A stretch of DNA of 64,000 nt from Ulvibacterium marinum (GCF_003626755.1 NZ_RBCJ01000003.1:1245859-1309858); one strand, 5' to 3'. Counted from the first letter of the stretch, positions 51,912-61,792 are shown. Notes: a model not told the origin generated them from the letters alone. Numbers and translations: made by a program.

Positions 51912-54617
51912 TTGGAAAGTCCATGCAACAAATACTACATATTTCTTTTGGTAACTTTGCTTTTTCGCATCCTCTCGGTATGTGGTCAAGAAGACCGAAT
52001 CGTTCCCTTGCCCATCAAATCAGAAAGGGATACTATAATCGCCCCCTTGCTACTTGATAGTTTAGGAGCCCATCGTGTTATGGCCGATTCTACGCGTAAC
52101 GATTCCATTGTCAACAAACCGTCGATTCTGGGTGAAACCCTAGAATATAAGGCAAAGGATTATGTGAAGCTCAGCCAAAGAGACCGCAAGATATACCTCT
52201 ACAATGAAGCGGAACTTTATTATCAAAATATTGAATTGAAGGCCGGAATCATTGTCATGGACTATGTTAAAAATGAAGTATATGCAGAGGGTATCAAAGA
52301 CTCCTTGGGGAATTACGAACAACTCCCGTTTTTTAAACAAGGAGAGAACGAGGTCATTCCCGATTCGATACGATTCAATTTTGATACACGGAAGACTTTG
52401 ATATACAACGCACGTACGGAGCAGCAGGCCGGTCTGGGGCAGTTGGGCAGCGATGTGATGCGGGTGAACGCCCAGATTGTCAAAAAGGAAAACGATTCGG
52501 TCTATTTTTTGAGCGAGGCCAAATTGACCACTTCCAAAGATACCATTGACCCTGATTATTTCATTCGGGTAAGAAAGGCAAAGCTTATTCCGGATAAAAA
52601 GGTGGTCGCTGGGTTAAGTAATCTTTATATCGCGGATGTTCCGACCCCCATAGCTGTGCCCTTTGCATATTTCCCATTATCCACAGAGCCGACTGCTGGC
52701 TTGTTGATGCCCACTTTTGGCAATGATCCCGATAGCGGCTACTTTCTGCAGAATCTGGGATACTATTTACCCATTGATGATTATACCGACTTGACGTTGA
52801 TCAGTGATCTGTATACAAATGGCAGTTACGGTCTGCAAATTCAGTCGGTTTATGCAAAACGTTATCGCTATAGCGGTAATATCAATTTCAGGTACGAAAA
52901 TTTGGTGACCAGCCAAAGAGGTTTCAGCGATTATGCAAGAAGCACAATCTATAATTTACAGGTATCGCACTCACAGGATGCAAAGGCCAACCCGAATTCG
53001 CTGTTTTCGGCCTCGGTCAATTTAGGAAGTAGTACGTACTATCAAAGTTCCTTATTGCAGCAGAATTTACCGAATGTCCTGAACAACACATTGAGTTCTT
53101 CGGTCTCCTATTCCAAGACCTTTCCAGAATATCCATCCGTAAATATGAGTTTGACGGCGACACATAGCCAAAATACCAATACGGAATTGATTAGCATTAC
53201 ACTTCCCACATTTCAGGCCAGCGTAGAACGTATCTTTCCATTTGCAAAAGAGGATGGTGTCAAAAAGGGAATCATCCAAAACATGAATATTCAATACAAT
53301 TTCAATGCCCAGAACAAGCTGTCCACCAACGATGATGACTTTTTGACCAGCAGGATGTTCGACAGTGCCCAAGTGGGTGCCAAGCACAGTATCCCCCTTA
53401 GTACCAATTTTAAGGTTGCCAAGTTTTTCAGTGTTACCGTTGGAGGCAACTACGAAGATGTTTGGTCCCTGGAAACCTATAGGCAGCGATTCGATAGCGA
53501 TGAAAATACGGTGGTGACCGATACCCTAAGCGGTTTCTCCCGTTACAACACATACAACTTGAGTGCCAGTATCGGCACAACGCTTTATGGAACTTTCAAT
53601 TTTGGGGAAAACAAAAAAATACAGGCCATTAGGCATATTATAACACCTTCGTTAAGCTATGGCTACGCACCCTCTTTTGAACAGTTTTATGACGAATACA
53701 TCGATGGCGATGGAGAGCTTGTTCAGTACAGTAAATTCGAGGGCACCCTTAACGGGGCCCCGAGTTTGGGACAATCGAATAGTTTGAGCCTATCCCTGGC
53801 CAATACCCTTGAGGCCAAGGTAAAGAGCAAAGACTCTATCAACGCCGAACCAAAGAAAGTGCCCATTTTAAGTAATTTCAATATCTCGACGGACTATAGT
53901 TTCGAGGCAGATTCCTTAAAATTTAGTCCGTTGAGCATCAATGGTGGCACCAGTATCGTGGACAATAAAATGTCGATCAACTTCTCTGCCGGCCTTGACC
54001 CTTATGCCATAGATAATAACGGCACGCGCATCAACACCTTCAATATCGACAACGGGGGCAGCCTATTTCGGCTGACCAATGCCAATGTGAATGTTGGTTA
54101 TTCGATCAGCAATGAAACCTTTGGAAAAAAAAGTGGGGAAAAACAGGATGAAGGAGCAGAAAAGGATGGCTATGTCGCACAAAGCGGTGGAAGAACAGAT
54201 GATCTGTTCGGAAAGGCCAATGATTTTAATGGCTTGCGAAATAGCAACCAAGAAAAGGGCAAAGGTGAAAAAGTTACTGAAAATCCTGTCTATGGAACCA
54301 AAGTACCTTGGGACTTTCAACTGGCTTACTCTGCCACGTATTCTAACACTGTGCGACAAAATGAATTCAGTAGCCATTCGCTGATGTTTTCGGGAGATGT
54401 ATCGTTGACTCCTATGTGGAAGGTCGGAGTGTCATCTGGTTATGATTTTAAAAATAAGGGTTTCACCCTCACCCAACTTCGTTTTGAACGGGATTTGAAA
54501 AGTTTTGACCTTCGCTTTAATTGGACGCCCTTTGGAACTTACGAACGTTGGTATTTTTTTATCGGTATAAAAAGCTCCATCCTTAGTGATCTAAAATGGG
54601 AGAACAGAAGCGAATGA
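51912..54617 (+). CDS. lptD: LptD-like outer-membrane LPS assembly barrel
   Basis: A 901-residue protein, start TTG at 51912, with a signal segment (LLVTLLFRILSVCGQED). An N-terminal OstA-like jelly-roll region (about 70-290; YKAKDYVKLSQRDRKIYLYN, VMRVNAQIVKKENDSVYFLS) precedes a long barrel with alternating strands ending FGTYERWYFFIGIKSSI. The segment VPFAYFPLSTEPTAGLLMPT is a family hallmark of Bacteroidota LptD. The usual chromosomal lptD lies near other genes, so a copy on an integrated element would be a second one; that part is inference. It ends the EF-hand/YHYH/MORN gene set. Confidence 0.82.
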   Translation: MESPCNKYYIFLLVTLLFRILSVCGQEDRIVPLPIKSERDTIIAPLLLDSLGAHRVMADSTRNDSIVNKPSILGETLEYKAKDYVKLSQRDRKIYLYNEAELYYQNIELKAGIIVMDYVKNEVYAEGIKDSLGNYEQLPFFKQGENEVIPDSIRFNFDTRKTLIYNARTEQQAGLGQLGSDVMRVNAQIVKKENDSVYFLSEAKLTTSKDTIDPDYFIRVRKAKLIPDKKVVAGLSNLYIADVPTPIAVPFAYFPLSTEPTAGLLMPTFGNDPDSGYFLQNLGYYLPIDDYTDLTLISDLYTNGSYGLQIQSVYAKRYRYSGNINFRYENLVTSQRGFSDYARSTIYNLQVSHSQDAKANPNSLFSASVNLGSSTYYQSSLLQQNLPNVLNNTLSSSVSYSKTFPEYPSVNMSLTATHSQNTNTELISITLPTFQASVERIFPFAKEDGVKKGIIQNMNIQYNFNAQNKLSTNDDDFLTSRMFDSAQVGAKHSIPLSTNFKVAKFFSVTVGGNYEDVWSLETYRQRFDSDENTVVTDTLSGFSRYNTYNLSASIGTTLYGTFNFGENKKIQAIRHIITPSLSYGYAPSFEQFYDEYIDGDGELVQYSKFEGTLNGAPSLGQSNSLSLSLANTLEAKVKSKDSINAEPKKVPILSNFNISTDYSFEADSLKFSPLSINGGTSIVDNKMSINFSAGLDPYAIDNNGTRINTFNIDNGGSLFRLTNANVNVGYSISNETFGKKSGEKQDEGAEKDGYVAQSGGRTDDLFGKANDFNGLRNSNQEKGKGEKVTENPVYGTKVPWDFQLAYSATYSNTVRQNEFSSHSLMFSGDVSLTPMWKVGVSSGYDFKNKGFTLTQLRFERDLKSFDLRFNWTPFGTYERWYFFIGIKSSILSDLKWENRSE

Positions 54618-54728
54618 ATCGTTTTTGTTCTTTACTTAATTGAATACAATCAATACGATACCGATCAAGGTGAATATGAGTGTTCGTTTCAGGAAAAGAA
54701 AAGTGTCCATAAAATAGAGGCAGTTCAA

Positions 54729-54914
54729 TTAGAAAATGATTTCATAAGGGACTAGCGGCATCCAAAAATGGACCAGTGTTCGGTAAAGGATTTGATCTTG
54801 GTACTGCCCCAGCGATAAAAAGTAAGGCATGCCAATCAATAGGAACCGCGTCAGGACGTGAAGTAGCGGGACTACACGTTTTTTCTTTTCAATTGCATCA
54901 ACTTTTTTACTCAT
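54729..54914 (-). CDS. Small membrane protein coupled to the MacB-type permease
   Basis: A 61-residue protein with one hydrophobic span (VLTRFLLIGMPYFLSLGQYQ) after a basic N-terminus (MSKKVDAIEKKKR). The start at 54914 overlaps the permease stop (ATGA junction, 54907-54914), which favours coupled translation. No family is recognised. It could be an accessory subunit of the export system, or a decayed remnant. Confidence 0.5.
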   Translation of the reverse strand: MSKKVDAIEKKKRVVPLLHVLTRFLLIGMPYFLSLGQYQDQILYRTLVHFWMPLVPYEIIF

Positions 54915-56127
54915 ACCGCAAGGCCGTTATCGGATCCAAAGCCGACGCTTTTCTTGCGGGATACCATCCAAAGAAAATACCCGTTATGGCACAGACAGCA
55001 AAGGATATGGCAATCGAATAGCTGGTCACACTTGTTGGCCACCTCAAGATTTCCTCGATAACGTAAGTTGCGCTTAGCCCTAAAATTACGCCAATTATTC
55101 CTCCTGTTATACTTATAAGGATGGCTTCGATCAAGAATTGGGTCAATATATCCAATCCTTTGGCACCTATGGCCAAACGCAACCCTATTTCCCGAGTGCG
55201 TTCCTTTACCGAGACATACATAATGTTCATAATTCCGATACCCCCGATCAACAGGGAAATGCTGGCAATGGCAACCAGCAAAATGGTCATCATGTCACTC
55301 GTTGAGCTAAAAGTAGAAATAAGCTCGTCCATCGAGCGCACCTCAAAATCTTCAGTAGCGTTTGCGCTAAGCTGATGTGCATCACGCATAATTTCGGTAA
55401 CATTAGCTACGGCCGCCTCGGCTTCTTCTTCGCTTACGGCCGATGCGACTATGGAATGTAGGTAATCTATGGCCAAGATTCTTTTTTGGACAGTTGTATA
55501 TGGTGCCAATACCACGTCGTCTTGATCTTGCCCGAACGTATTCTCGCCCTTTTCTGCCAAAACCCCGATGACCTTAAAAGGTATATTATTAAAACGGATC
55601 ATCTGTCCAACGGGATCTTCACCATTGGTAAACAGGTTTTCTACTACGGTTTGCCCGATCACCGCCACCTTTGATGCCGCCTTGACCTCGGCATCGGTAA
55701 ACATACTGCCATCGGTTACCTCCCAGACTCTTATGGAAAGAAAATCAGGATCAACCCCGTAAATACTGGAGGGCCAGTTTTCGGAACCGCTGATAACCTG
55801 CCCGCTGCCGTTGACCTGGGGCGAAATATAGCTCAGTAAGCTGGTTTTTCCTTCCAGTTGCCCAAAATCGTCCATGGTCAACGACTGCATGTCGTTTCGG
55901 TTCAACCGAACACCACCCTGTCTTTCAGCATAGGGCCGAATGGTAATCATATTAGATCCCATACTTGAAATCTGGGCACGGATACTCTCCTTGGAACCCT
56001 CGCCAATGGCTAACATCGCTATGACCGAAGCTACTCCGATGATTACACCTAGCATGGTAAGCAAGGCCCTGACCTTATTGAGGGATATGGCCTTCAATGC
56101 AATCTTGAGTAGATTTAAGATTCTCAT
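54907..56127 (-). CDS. MacB-type ABC transporter permease
   Basis: A 406-residue permease. The first helix is at about residues 20-42 (VRALLTMLGVIIGVASVIAM). A periplasmic MacB_PCD domain follows (SMGSNMITIRPYAERQGG, VIGQTVVENLFTNGEDPVGQ). Three C-terminal FtsX helices end in ALDPITALRYE. Unlike 40680 and 43436 it is a single-module MacB-like half. It lies 1 bp downstream of its ATPase gene and in order TolC-MacA-ATPase-permease, so the transport system is complete. The substrate may be a drug, peptide or lipid-like molecule. Confidence 0.92.
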   Translation of the reverse strand: MRILNLLKIALKAISLNKVRALLTMLGVIIGVASVIAMLAIGEGSKESIRAQISSMGSNMITIRPYAERQGGVRLNRNDMQSLTMDDFGQLEGKTSLLSYISPQVNGSGQVISGSENWPSSIYGVDPDFLSIRVWEVTDGSMFTDAEVKAASKVAVIGQTVVENLFTNGEDPVGQMIRFNNIPFKVIGVLAEKGENTFGQDQDDVVLAPYTTVQKRILAIDYLHSIVASAVSEEEAEAAVANVTEIMRDAHQLSANATEDFEVRSMDELISTFSSTSDMMTILLVAIASISLLIGGIGIMNIMYVSVKERTREIGLRLAIGAKGLDILTQFLIEAILISITGGIIGVILGLSATYVIEEILRWPTSVTSYSIAISFAVCAITGIFFGWYPARKASALDPITALRYE

Positions 56128-56128
56128 A

Positions 56129-56869
56129 TCAGTCTTCTACGGGCATCGCCAGTAGCATGTCGGCAGCCTGGTTTACCTTATTATTGTTTTCGTCCCTAAG
56201 GATTTTGCCATCCTTTAGTACGATCGTTCGCTTACTGAAACCGGCGATATCGGGTTCATGGGTTACAAAAACGATAGTCTTTCGTTGGGCGTTCAATTCC
56301 TGAAAAAGAGACATAATTTCGTACGACGTACGCGTATCCAAATTTCCGGTGGCCTCATCGGCCAATATGACCACTGGGTCGTTGACCAACGAACGGGCTA
56401 TCGCGACACGCTGTTGTTGCCCCCCCGACAATTCCGAAGGGGTATGTTGAATCCTATCGGCAAGTCCCACTCTTTCCAAGGCTTCCAAAGCCCTTTTCTT
56501 TCGTTCTTGGGTGCTTACTTGACTATTATAGAGTAAGGGCAGTTCCACATTTTCCAAAGCGGTCGTCCTTGGCAACAGATTGTAGGATTGAAAGATAAAG
56601 CCGATTTTTTCATTCCGTATTGTCGCGAGCTCATTTTTGTTGAAGGAACTGACCGCCACCCCGTTGATGGCATAACTACCAGAGGTAGGTTGGTCCAAAC
56701 ATCCGACAATGTGCAATAACGTACTCTTGCCGGAACCACTTGAGCCCATAATGGTCACAAACTCCCCTTCTTCGATATCGAAAGAAACACCCTTAAGGGC
56801 ATGCACGGTCTCGTTGCCCATTACAAAGTTGCGTTTCAAGTCTTCTATGTGAATGATATTGTTCTTCAT
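56129..56869 (-). CDS. MacB-type ABC transporter ATPase
   Basis: A 246-residue ATPase of the LolD/MacB branch. Walker A is GSSGSGKST, the Q-loop is in IFQSYNLLPR, the signature is LSGGQQQRVAIARSL, Walker B is VILADEATGNLD and the H-loop is FVTHEPDIAGF. A C-terminal tail follows (DENNNKVNQAADM). It overlaps no gene but is 1 bp from the permease and 11 bp from the adaptor gene. It drives the tripartite pump with the HlyD-type adaptor. Confidence 0.95.
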   Translation of the reverse strand: MKNNIIHIEDLKRNFVMGNETVHALKGVSFDIEEGEFVTIMGSSGSGKSTLLHIVGCLDQPTSGSYAINGVAVSSFNKNELATIRNEKIGFIFQSYNLLPRTTALENVELPLLYNSQVSTQERKKRALEALERVGLADRIQHTPSELSGGQQQRVAIARSLVNDPVVILADEATGNLDTRTSYEIMSLFQELNAQRKTIVFVTHEPDIAGFSKRTIVLKDGKILRDENNNKVNQAADMLLAMPVED

Positions 56870-56880
56870 CGTAAATAGAT

Positions 56881-58113
56881 CTATCTCGGCCTACCCCCTC
56901 CTGGTGGTCGTGAGGGCATAAACGGACTTTCGCCTTCTTCTTCGGTTTGGGAAACTTTTTCACCTTCAGAGGCCTTGATCTGATAGGCCAAGCGATCACC
57001 TTCCTTGAGTCCGCTCATCACCTGCACGTTTACGCCATCACTGGTGCCCAATTCCACTTCAACAGGTCTTATCTTACCATTATCGTCCATCCATAACAAG
57101 GTGCTCTTCTTATCGTTGTTCGCTTGACTTCGGTCAGGCCGAGGTGGAGGGTTTTCGTCCGTATCCTCGGCATTGTAGGCCATCAAGAGTTGCCGGTTCG
57201 GTTTAAAATTTACAGCTTTGGCTTCAACGGTCAATACATCCTTTAGTTCTACGGTGTAGATGGCTATGGTTGCGGTCAGTCCTGGTTTGAGTTTCAGGTC
57301 AGGATTGTCAGCCTTGACCACTACCGTATAGGTAACCACGTTCGATGTCGTGGTAGGGTTCAAACGTACTTGGGTAACTTCCCCGTCAAATTCTTCCCCT
57401 TGATAGGCATCTACGGTAAAGGAAACTCGTTGCCCCTCTTTTACCTGCCCGATATCCGCCTCGTCGACATCGGCCTCGACCTGCATCTGCCTGAGGTCTT
57501 TCGCTATTGTAAAAAGGGTCGGGGTACTCAGGCTGGCGGCGACGGTCTGGCCCTCGTCAACATCTCTTGAGAGTACGACCCCATCAATGGGGGAATAGAT
57601 GTTCGCATAGCTCAGATTGGTCTTTGCCTTTTGCAAATCCGAAAGACGTTCGGCCGCGGTATTCTTGGCATTGTTGAGTTCGTAGACCGCATCGTCATAA
57701 TCGGATTTGCTGATGACTTGATTGTCGTAAAGGGTCTTTTGACGGTTATAGATATTCTGCTTGTAGTCCCTGTAATTGATGGCATTGTTATAGGCCGCTT
57801 GTTGTTGTGCCAGGGTAGCCCTTAGATTGGTCTTGTCCAATTCGGCGATCAATTGCCCCGCAGTGACTACGCCATTGTAATCGACATAGATTTTTTCGAC
57901 CACGCCAGAAACCTGTGTACCCACATCGACCTGTTCTACAGGCTGAATCGTACCTGTAGCCGTTACCATAGTCGTCACATCGCCTTTGTTTGCCATAACA
58001 AATTCAGCGGTCAACTGCTCCTTTGCCCCTGTTGACATCAGAAAGTAGCCAAGAGCAACGGCGACAAGTAAGGCCCCGATCCCTATTCCTATTTTGGTTT
58101 TCTTGCTCTGCAT
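56881..58113 (-). CDS. HlyD/MacA-type periplasmic adaptor
   Basis: A 410-residue protein with one membrane segment (IGALLVAVALGYFLMST). The biotinyl-lipoyl-like domain begins TATGTIQPVEQVDVGTQVSG and reappears after the hairpin (YSPIDGVVLSRDVDEGQTVA). A ~70-residue alpha-hairpin (YNNAINYRDYKQNIYNRQKT) joins them, then beta-barrel and membrane-proximal domains (QVEADVDEADIGQVKEGQRV). The tail is rich in Glu, Pro and Gly. It connects the MacB transporter with the TolC-type channel encoded 3 bp upstream. Confidence 0.93.
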   Translation of the reverse strand: MQSKKTKIGIGIGALLVAVALGYFLMSTGAKEQLTAEFVMANKGDVTTMVTATGTIQPVEQVDVGTQVSGVVEKIYVDYNGVVTAGQLIAELDKTNLRATLAQQQAAYNNAINYRDYKQNIYNRQKTLYDNQVISKSDYDDAVYELNNAKNTAAERLSDLQKAKTNLSYANIYSPIDGVVLSRDVDEGQTVAASLSTPTLFTIAKDLRQMQVEADVDEADIGQVKEGQRVSFTVDAYQGEEFDGEVTQVRLNPTTTSNVVTYTVVVKADNPDLKLKPGLTATIAIYTVELKDVLTVEAKAVNFKPNRQLLMAYNAEDTDENPPPRPDRSQANNDKKSTLLWMDDNGKIRPVEVELGTSDGVNVQVMSGLKEGDRLAYQIKASEGEKVSQTEEEGESPFMPSRPPGGGRPR

Positions 58114-58116
58114 GGC

Positions 58117-59439
58117 TTATATTTTGATTTCGTTTCCTTGATAAAATTGCAGCAACTGTGTGTACAACAGGCTTAAATATTTCGCCTGTAGGTAGTTTTG
58201 CTCGGTATTGGTATAGGTGTTTTGGCTGATGACAAGATCCGTAGTACTCAAGGCACCCAGTTCATATTGTTTTTGTGCCAGGCGGTACGATTCAATTGCC
58301 GCATTTCTGGCGACATCGGCGGCCTGCATCTGGGCTTGAGTCGCGGTGGCGTTTTGCCAGGCCGTTTCTATTTTCAGGTACAGATCTTTCTCTTCTTGTG
58401 CGAGGGCCAATTCAGCGATTTCGATATCTATTTTGGCGTTTTCGACTTCCGCTTTCGTTCTGTTTCTATTGAAAATTGGAACGCTCAATGAGAGTCCCGC
58501 CCTTTGGTTGAAGTTCAAATCCAATTGATCGGTAAAAGTAAATTCCCGTGTAGAGGTGTAGCCACTACCAATACTTCCTATTAGGGAAAGGGTGGGCAGA
58601 TATCCCCCTTTGGCTATATCGAGCTCTTTTTCTGCTACCGATACATTGACTTTACTTGCATTTATTTCAGGGAGCTGTTCCAAGGCTTTCTTGTATAGGT
58701 CATCCAAGTTCGGGATAAGTTTTAGGTCGATACCTTCGGAATCGTCAATTTCCAAGGGATGTTCGGGGGGCAATTCCAAAAGTTGTTTTAAGGTCAATAG
58801 CTGTTGGGCGTAATCGTTCTTTGCCGTTATCAGGGTGTATTTGTTCGTGGCAGTTTGCGATTGTGCATCGGTATAATCCTTGATCGCAATGGAACCCGCT
58901 TCAAAACGGGCCTTGGCCTGAAGCTCCTCTTTGTGTGAAGTAATTAGGTTGTTCTGGGCAATTACAATGTTCTCTTTACTGAACAGCAGTTGAATAAAGC
59001 TTTCGGTAATACGCAATGTGATATCGTTCTTGGCCTCTTTTTCATAAAACCCGAATTGATCGACCAAAAGTTTGCGCTGCTCAATCTGGTTGTTGATCTG
59101 GTTTCCCTGAAAAAGGGTAATCTGGGTATTGAGTCCCAAGCTAGTGGCATTGATTTGTTGCGATACAAAGTCGCTCGTAATAGGGTCGATGGAGTTACCA
59201 TTCGTGAAATTTTGGGATCCGCTAGCAGTCAAGTTGGGCAATCTTGATGACTTTTCGGCCATGTAGTCGACTTCGCTACTTTTTTTTTCCAGCTCGGCCT
59301 GTTTGATTGTAATATTGTTTTCCAGGGCATAGGAAATGCACTCCTCCAACGTCCAAACTTTTTGGGTGGAAACGGCGGGCTCCTGTCCACGAATGAAACC
59401 CGCTAGAAAAGCGAATGCCAAAACGATACCTTTTTTCAT
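58117..59439 (-). CDS. TolC family outer-membrane channel
   Basis: A 440-residue protein read from ATG 59439 (signal peptide VLAFAFLAGFIRGQEP); an upstream start at 59472 would add unrelated residues. Two OEP repeats each show the family pattern: TLEECISYALENNITIKQAE at the start, and NTQITLFQGNQINNQIEQRK as the strand region of repeat 1; FNQRAGLSLSVPIFNRNRTK and YRLAQKQYELGALSTTDLVI in repeat 2. It is the first gene of the MacAB-TolC operon, whose promoter is expected upstream of 59439. Confidence 0.93.
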   Translation of the reverse strand: MKKGIVLAFAFLAGFIRGQEPAVSTQKVWTLEECISYALENNITIKQAELEKKSSEVDYMAEKSSRLPNLTASGSQNFTNGNSIDPITSDFVSQQINATSLGLNTQITLFQGNQINNQIEQRKLLVDQFGFYEKEAKNDITLRITESFIQLLFSKENIVIAQNNLITSHKEELQAKARFEAGSIAIKDYTDAQSQTATNKYTLITAKNDYAQQLLTLKQLLELPPEHPLEIDDSEGIDLKLIPNLDDLYKKALEQLPEINASKVNVSVAEKELDIAKGGYLPTLSLIGSIGSGYTSTREFTFTDQLDLNFNQRAGLSLSVPIFNRNRTKAEVENAKIDIEIAELALAQEEKDLYLKIETAWQNATATQAQMQAADVARNAAIESYRLAQKQYELGALSTTDLVISQNTYTNTEQNYLQAKYLSLLYTQLLQFYQGNEIKI

Positions 59440-60493
59440 GGTCACAATCCTTTCTAAGGAAATCAAGATCAAATATCAGTCGGACATCGGCTGTGGCAAA
59501 ACGAAATAAACGACCAAGGAAATTGACTCTACCAATCCGCTATTTTTATCAATGGTTTTTTTTGCATATATTAAAACGAGAAGGATAGGATTAAGAGGAT
59601 TTTGATGATGGTGAAGGGAAATTTTAACTACTGGGAAATCCAAGTTAATTTCGAATATAGCAATTGCAATTGACAGGGCAAGTCTAGTTCTGTTGCAAAA
59701 GCCTCAATCCTTACAAAAAATACCCTTGATTTCAAGCGGTACGATAAAACCAACTTTTTTTGAGACTGTTCCTTAATGGAATCAAGGGCAAATAATTCCA
59801 CCTTTATTTAGACTTATAGCATTAAATGAAATTTAATTTCGTTTAATTCAAGATGTGTCATTGTCATGACAATCTTGCTTTTTCTCCCGAAGGTCGCAAA
59901 AAGATAGAACATTTATTTGACCAAGAACAGAGCGAACGAAACGAAGTGGAGTGCTGCAAGTCCCAAATCCTTACCTAACTAATCTGCTTGCGAGGTATTA
60001 AAGTACTTTTTTCAATAAACTTTTTCAATGTTTATAGGGTCTGAGATGTGTTTTTCAATAAAATTTCACAAAAACACTTCTTCAGTTCTTTCCTCTAGGT
60101 CACAAGAGTTTGAATAAATGACTATCAGATTTTTTATAATTTAACTATTGTTTTGTAGCAAAAAAATTTAACAAATACAGGCTGTTCAAGAGTTTTTGTA
60201 TCAAAAAAAGTTAAGTATTAAAAAAGCGATATAGTTAAAAAGTCTAAGTTTTATTGATGTTCGGGGCCAAAATCAAACCTCGTAACGTCGCTTTAGCGCG
60301 TTACCGTCTTGCTATTCAATCTTATTCGTTTCACTCCTAAGTTGTGAATACCCTAAAAAAGACATCAATTAAGCAAAAAAGCAGATTGAGCCCTATTGGA
60401 TTTTTGATTTACGCTTACCTATCGGGACGCTACAAAAACCCAACAGGAACCATGCGCAAAAGTTAGGGGTAAGAATTGGGACTTATTTTAATC
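59440..60493. other. 1-kb non-coding region between TolC and integrase genes
   Basis: No supported gene is present. The left ~150 bp form the upstream region of the TolC-MacAB operon. The rest is AT-rich with short runs such as TTTTTCAATAAA repeated around 60010-60070 and a more GC-rich stretch around 60260-60320 (CGTCGCTTTAGCGCG). It may contain terminators or an old gene too decayed to recognise. Confidence 0.5.
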
Positions 60494-61714
60494 TCAACTC
60501 AACTTATATTTATCTTTAATGGTATCCATATCCTGTTTTAATTTTTGATCAATGACCTTTGCATAAATCTGTGTGGTCTTTAACGATTGATGCCCCAACA
60601 TTTTACTGACCGATTCGATAGGAATTCCATTAGCAAGCGTTACCGTAGTCGCAAAGGTATGTCTGGCCAAGTGGAAGGTCAGATGTTTTTCTATGTCACA
60701 GCGTTCGGCAATCTCTTTTAAATAAGCATTTGTCCTTTGATTACTAATCACTGGTAGTAACAAGCCGTTTTGCAAAGTAATAGGATGGTCGGCATACTTT
60801 TTTATGATTTCTTCTGCAGCAGGGAGTAGGGGAATGGTACTTCGCGAATCTGTTTTAGAACGATTTATTTTTATCCATCGAGTTCCATTCATTTTCAAAA
60901 CGATATGGTCTTGAGATAATTTTTGGACATCCGTATATGCCAATCCAGTAAAACAACAGAAAACAAAAATATCCCGAACCTGTTCAAGCCTCTTCATTTT
61001 AAACTCCTTTTTCATCATAGTGCACAGTTCCAATTCGGTCAATACCTCTCGTTCTACTTTTTTCCATTTGGCTTTCCAATGAAAGAAAGGGTCTTTGTTA
61101 ACCCAGTTATTGGCAAAAGCAATTCGCATAATCTTTTTAAAGTTGACCACATATTTGGTTTTGGTATTTTGATTGCCAATCTTTTTTGTCACCAAATAGT
61201 GATGAAATCGATTGATGAATTTTAAATCGATTTCTTTTACAAAATAATCGTCTCGTTTGTATTCCTGTTTGACAAAGTCTTGAAGATGGTTTCTGGTTCT
61301 TATATGTCTTCTGTAGGCACCATACGAATAATCTAAACCTATAAGTTCTTCGATTTGTGAATTATGTTCATCATAAATGGTTAGTAAGGTCTTATAGCTT
61401 TCTTCTTTATTTAGAAGTTTGTTTTTAATCAATTCTGAAGTAAAGGGTTTCTTTTTCTTTACAAGTTTCGAATGGATAGCATATGCCTTAGACTCTAGTT
61501 CATCGATATAGTGATTTAGAACTTTTGCCATTTGACTGGTACCTCTCATTCTGCCTTTTATAGAATTCCAGTTTTCTGGTTTCACTTTTCGCTTAATACT
61601 GAACTCTGCTCGCTTCATATTCACTGTTATTCTGAGGAATAAAGAAGCTTTTCCTTTTTGATCTAATCTGCTATTTCTGATATAGCATAAAACTGAGAAC
61701 GAATTTGTTTCCAT
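60494..61714 (-). CDS. Tyrosine recombinase/integrase of Bacteroidota mobile elements
   Basis: A 406-residue tyrosine recombinase. The Arm-DNA-binding region is at about residues 5-95 (FSVLCYIRNSRLDQKGKASL). A SAM-like core-binding domain is at about 100-205. The catalytic domain follows. The second Arg is in HLARHTFATT, the His in MLGHQSLKTT and Tyr in QIYAKVI. At the position of the first catalytic Arg it reads FTGLAYTDV rather than FTGLR, as in CTnDOT-type integrases (IntDOT), which also lack that Arg. It lies ~230 bp from tRNA-Lys and most likely mediates integration of the putative 26-kb island there. Confidence 0.93.
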   Translation of the reverse strand: METNSFSVLCYIRNSRLDQKGKASLFLRITVNMKRAEFSIKRKVKPENWNSIKGRMRGTSQMAKVLNHYIDELESKAYAIHSKLVKKKKPFTSELIKNKLLNKEESYKTLLTIYDEHNSQIEELIGLDYSYGAYRRHIRTRNHLQDFVKQEYKRDDYFVKEIDLKFINRFHHYLVTKKIGNQNTKTKYVVNFKKIMRIAFANNWVNKDPFFHWKAKWKKVEREVLTELELCTMMKKEFKMKRLEQVRDIFVFCCFTGLAYTDVQKLSQDHIVLKMNGTRWIKINRSKTDSRSTIPLLPAAEEIIKKYADHPITLQNGLLLPVISNQRTNAYLKEIAERCDIEKHLTFHLARHTFATTVTLANGIPIESVSKMLGHQSLKTTQIYAKVIDQKLKQDMDTIKDKYKLS

Positions 61715-61792
61715 AATACTACTTTTTTCTATTATCTAAAATGTTAAAATTTATTTGTAAATAATTGACAATCAATTACTTTAACAGGCTCT

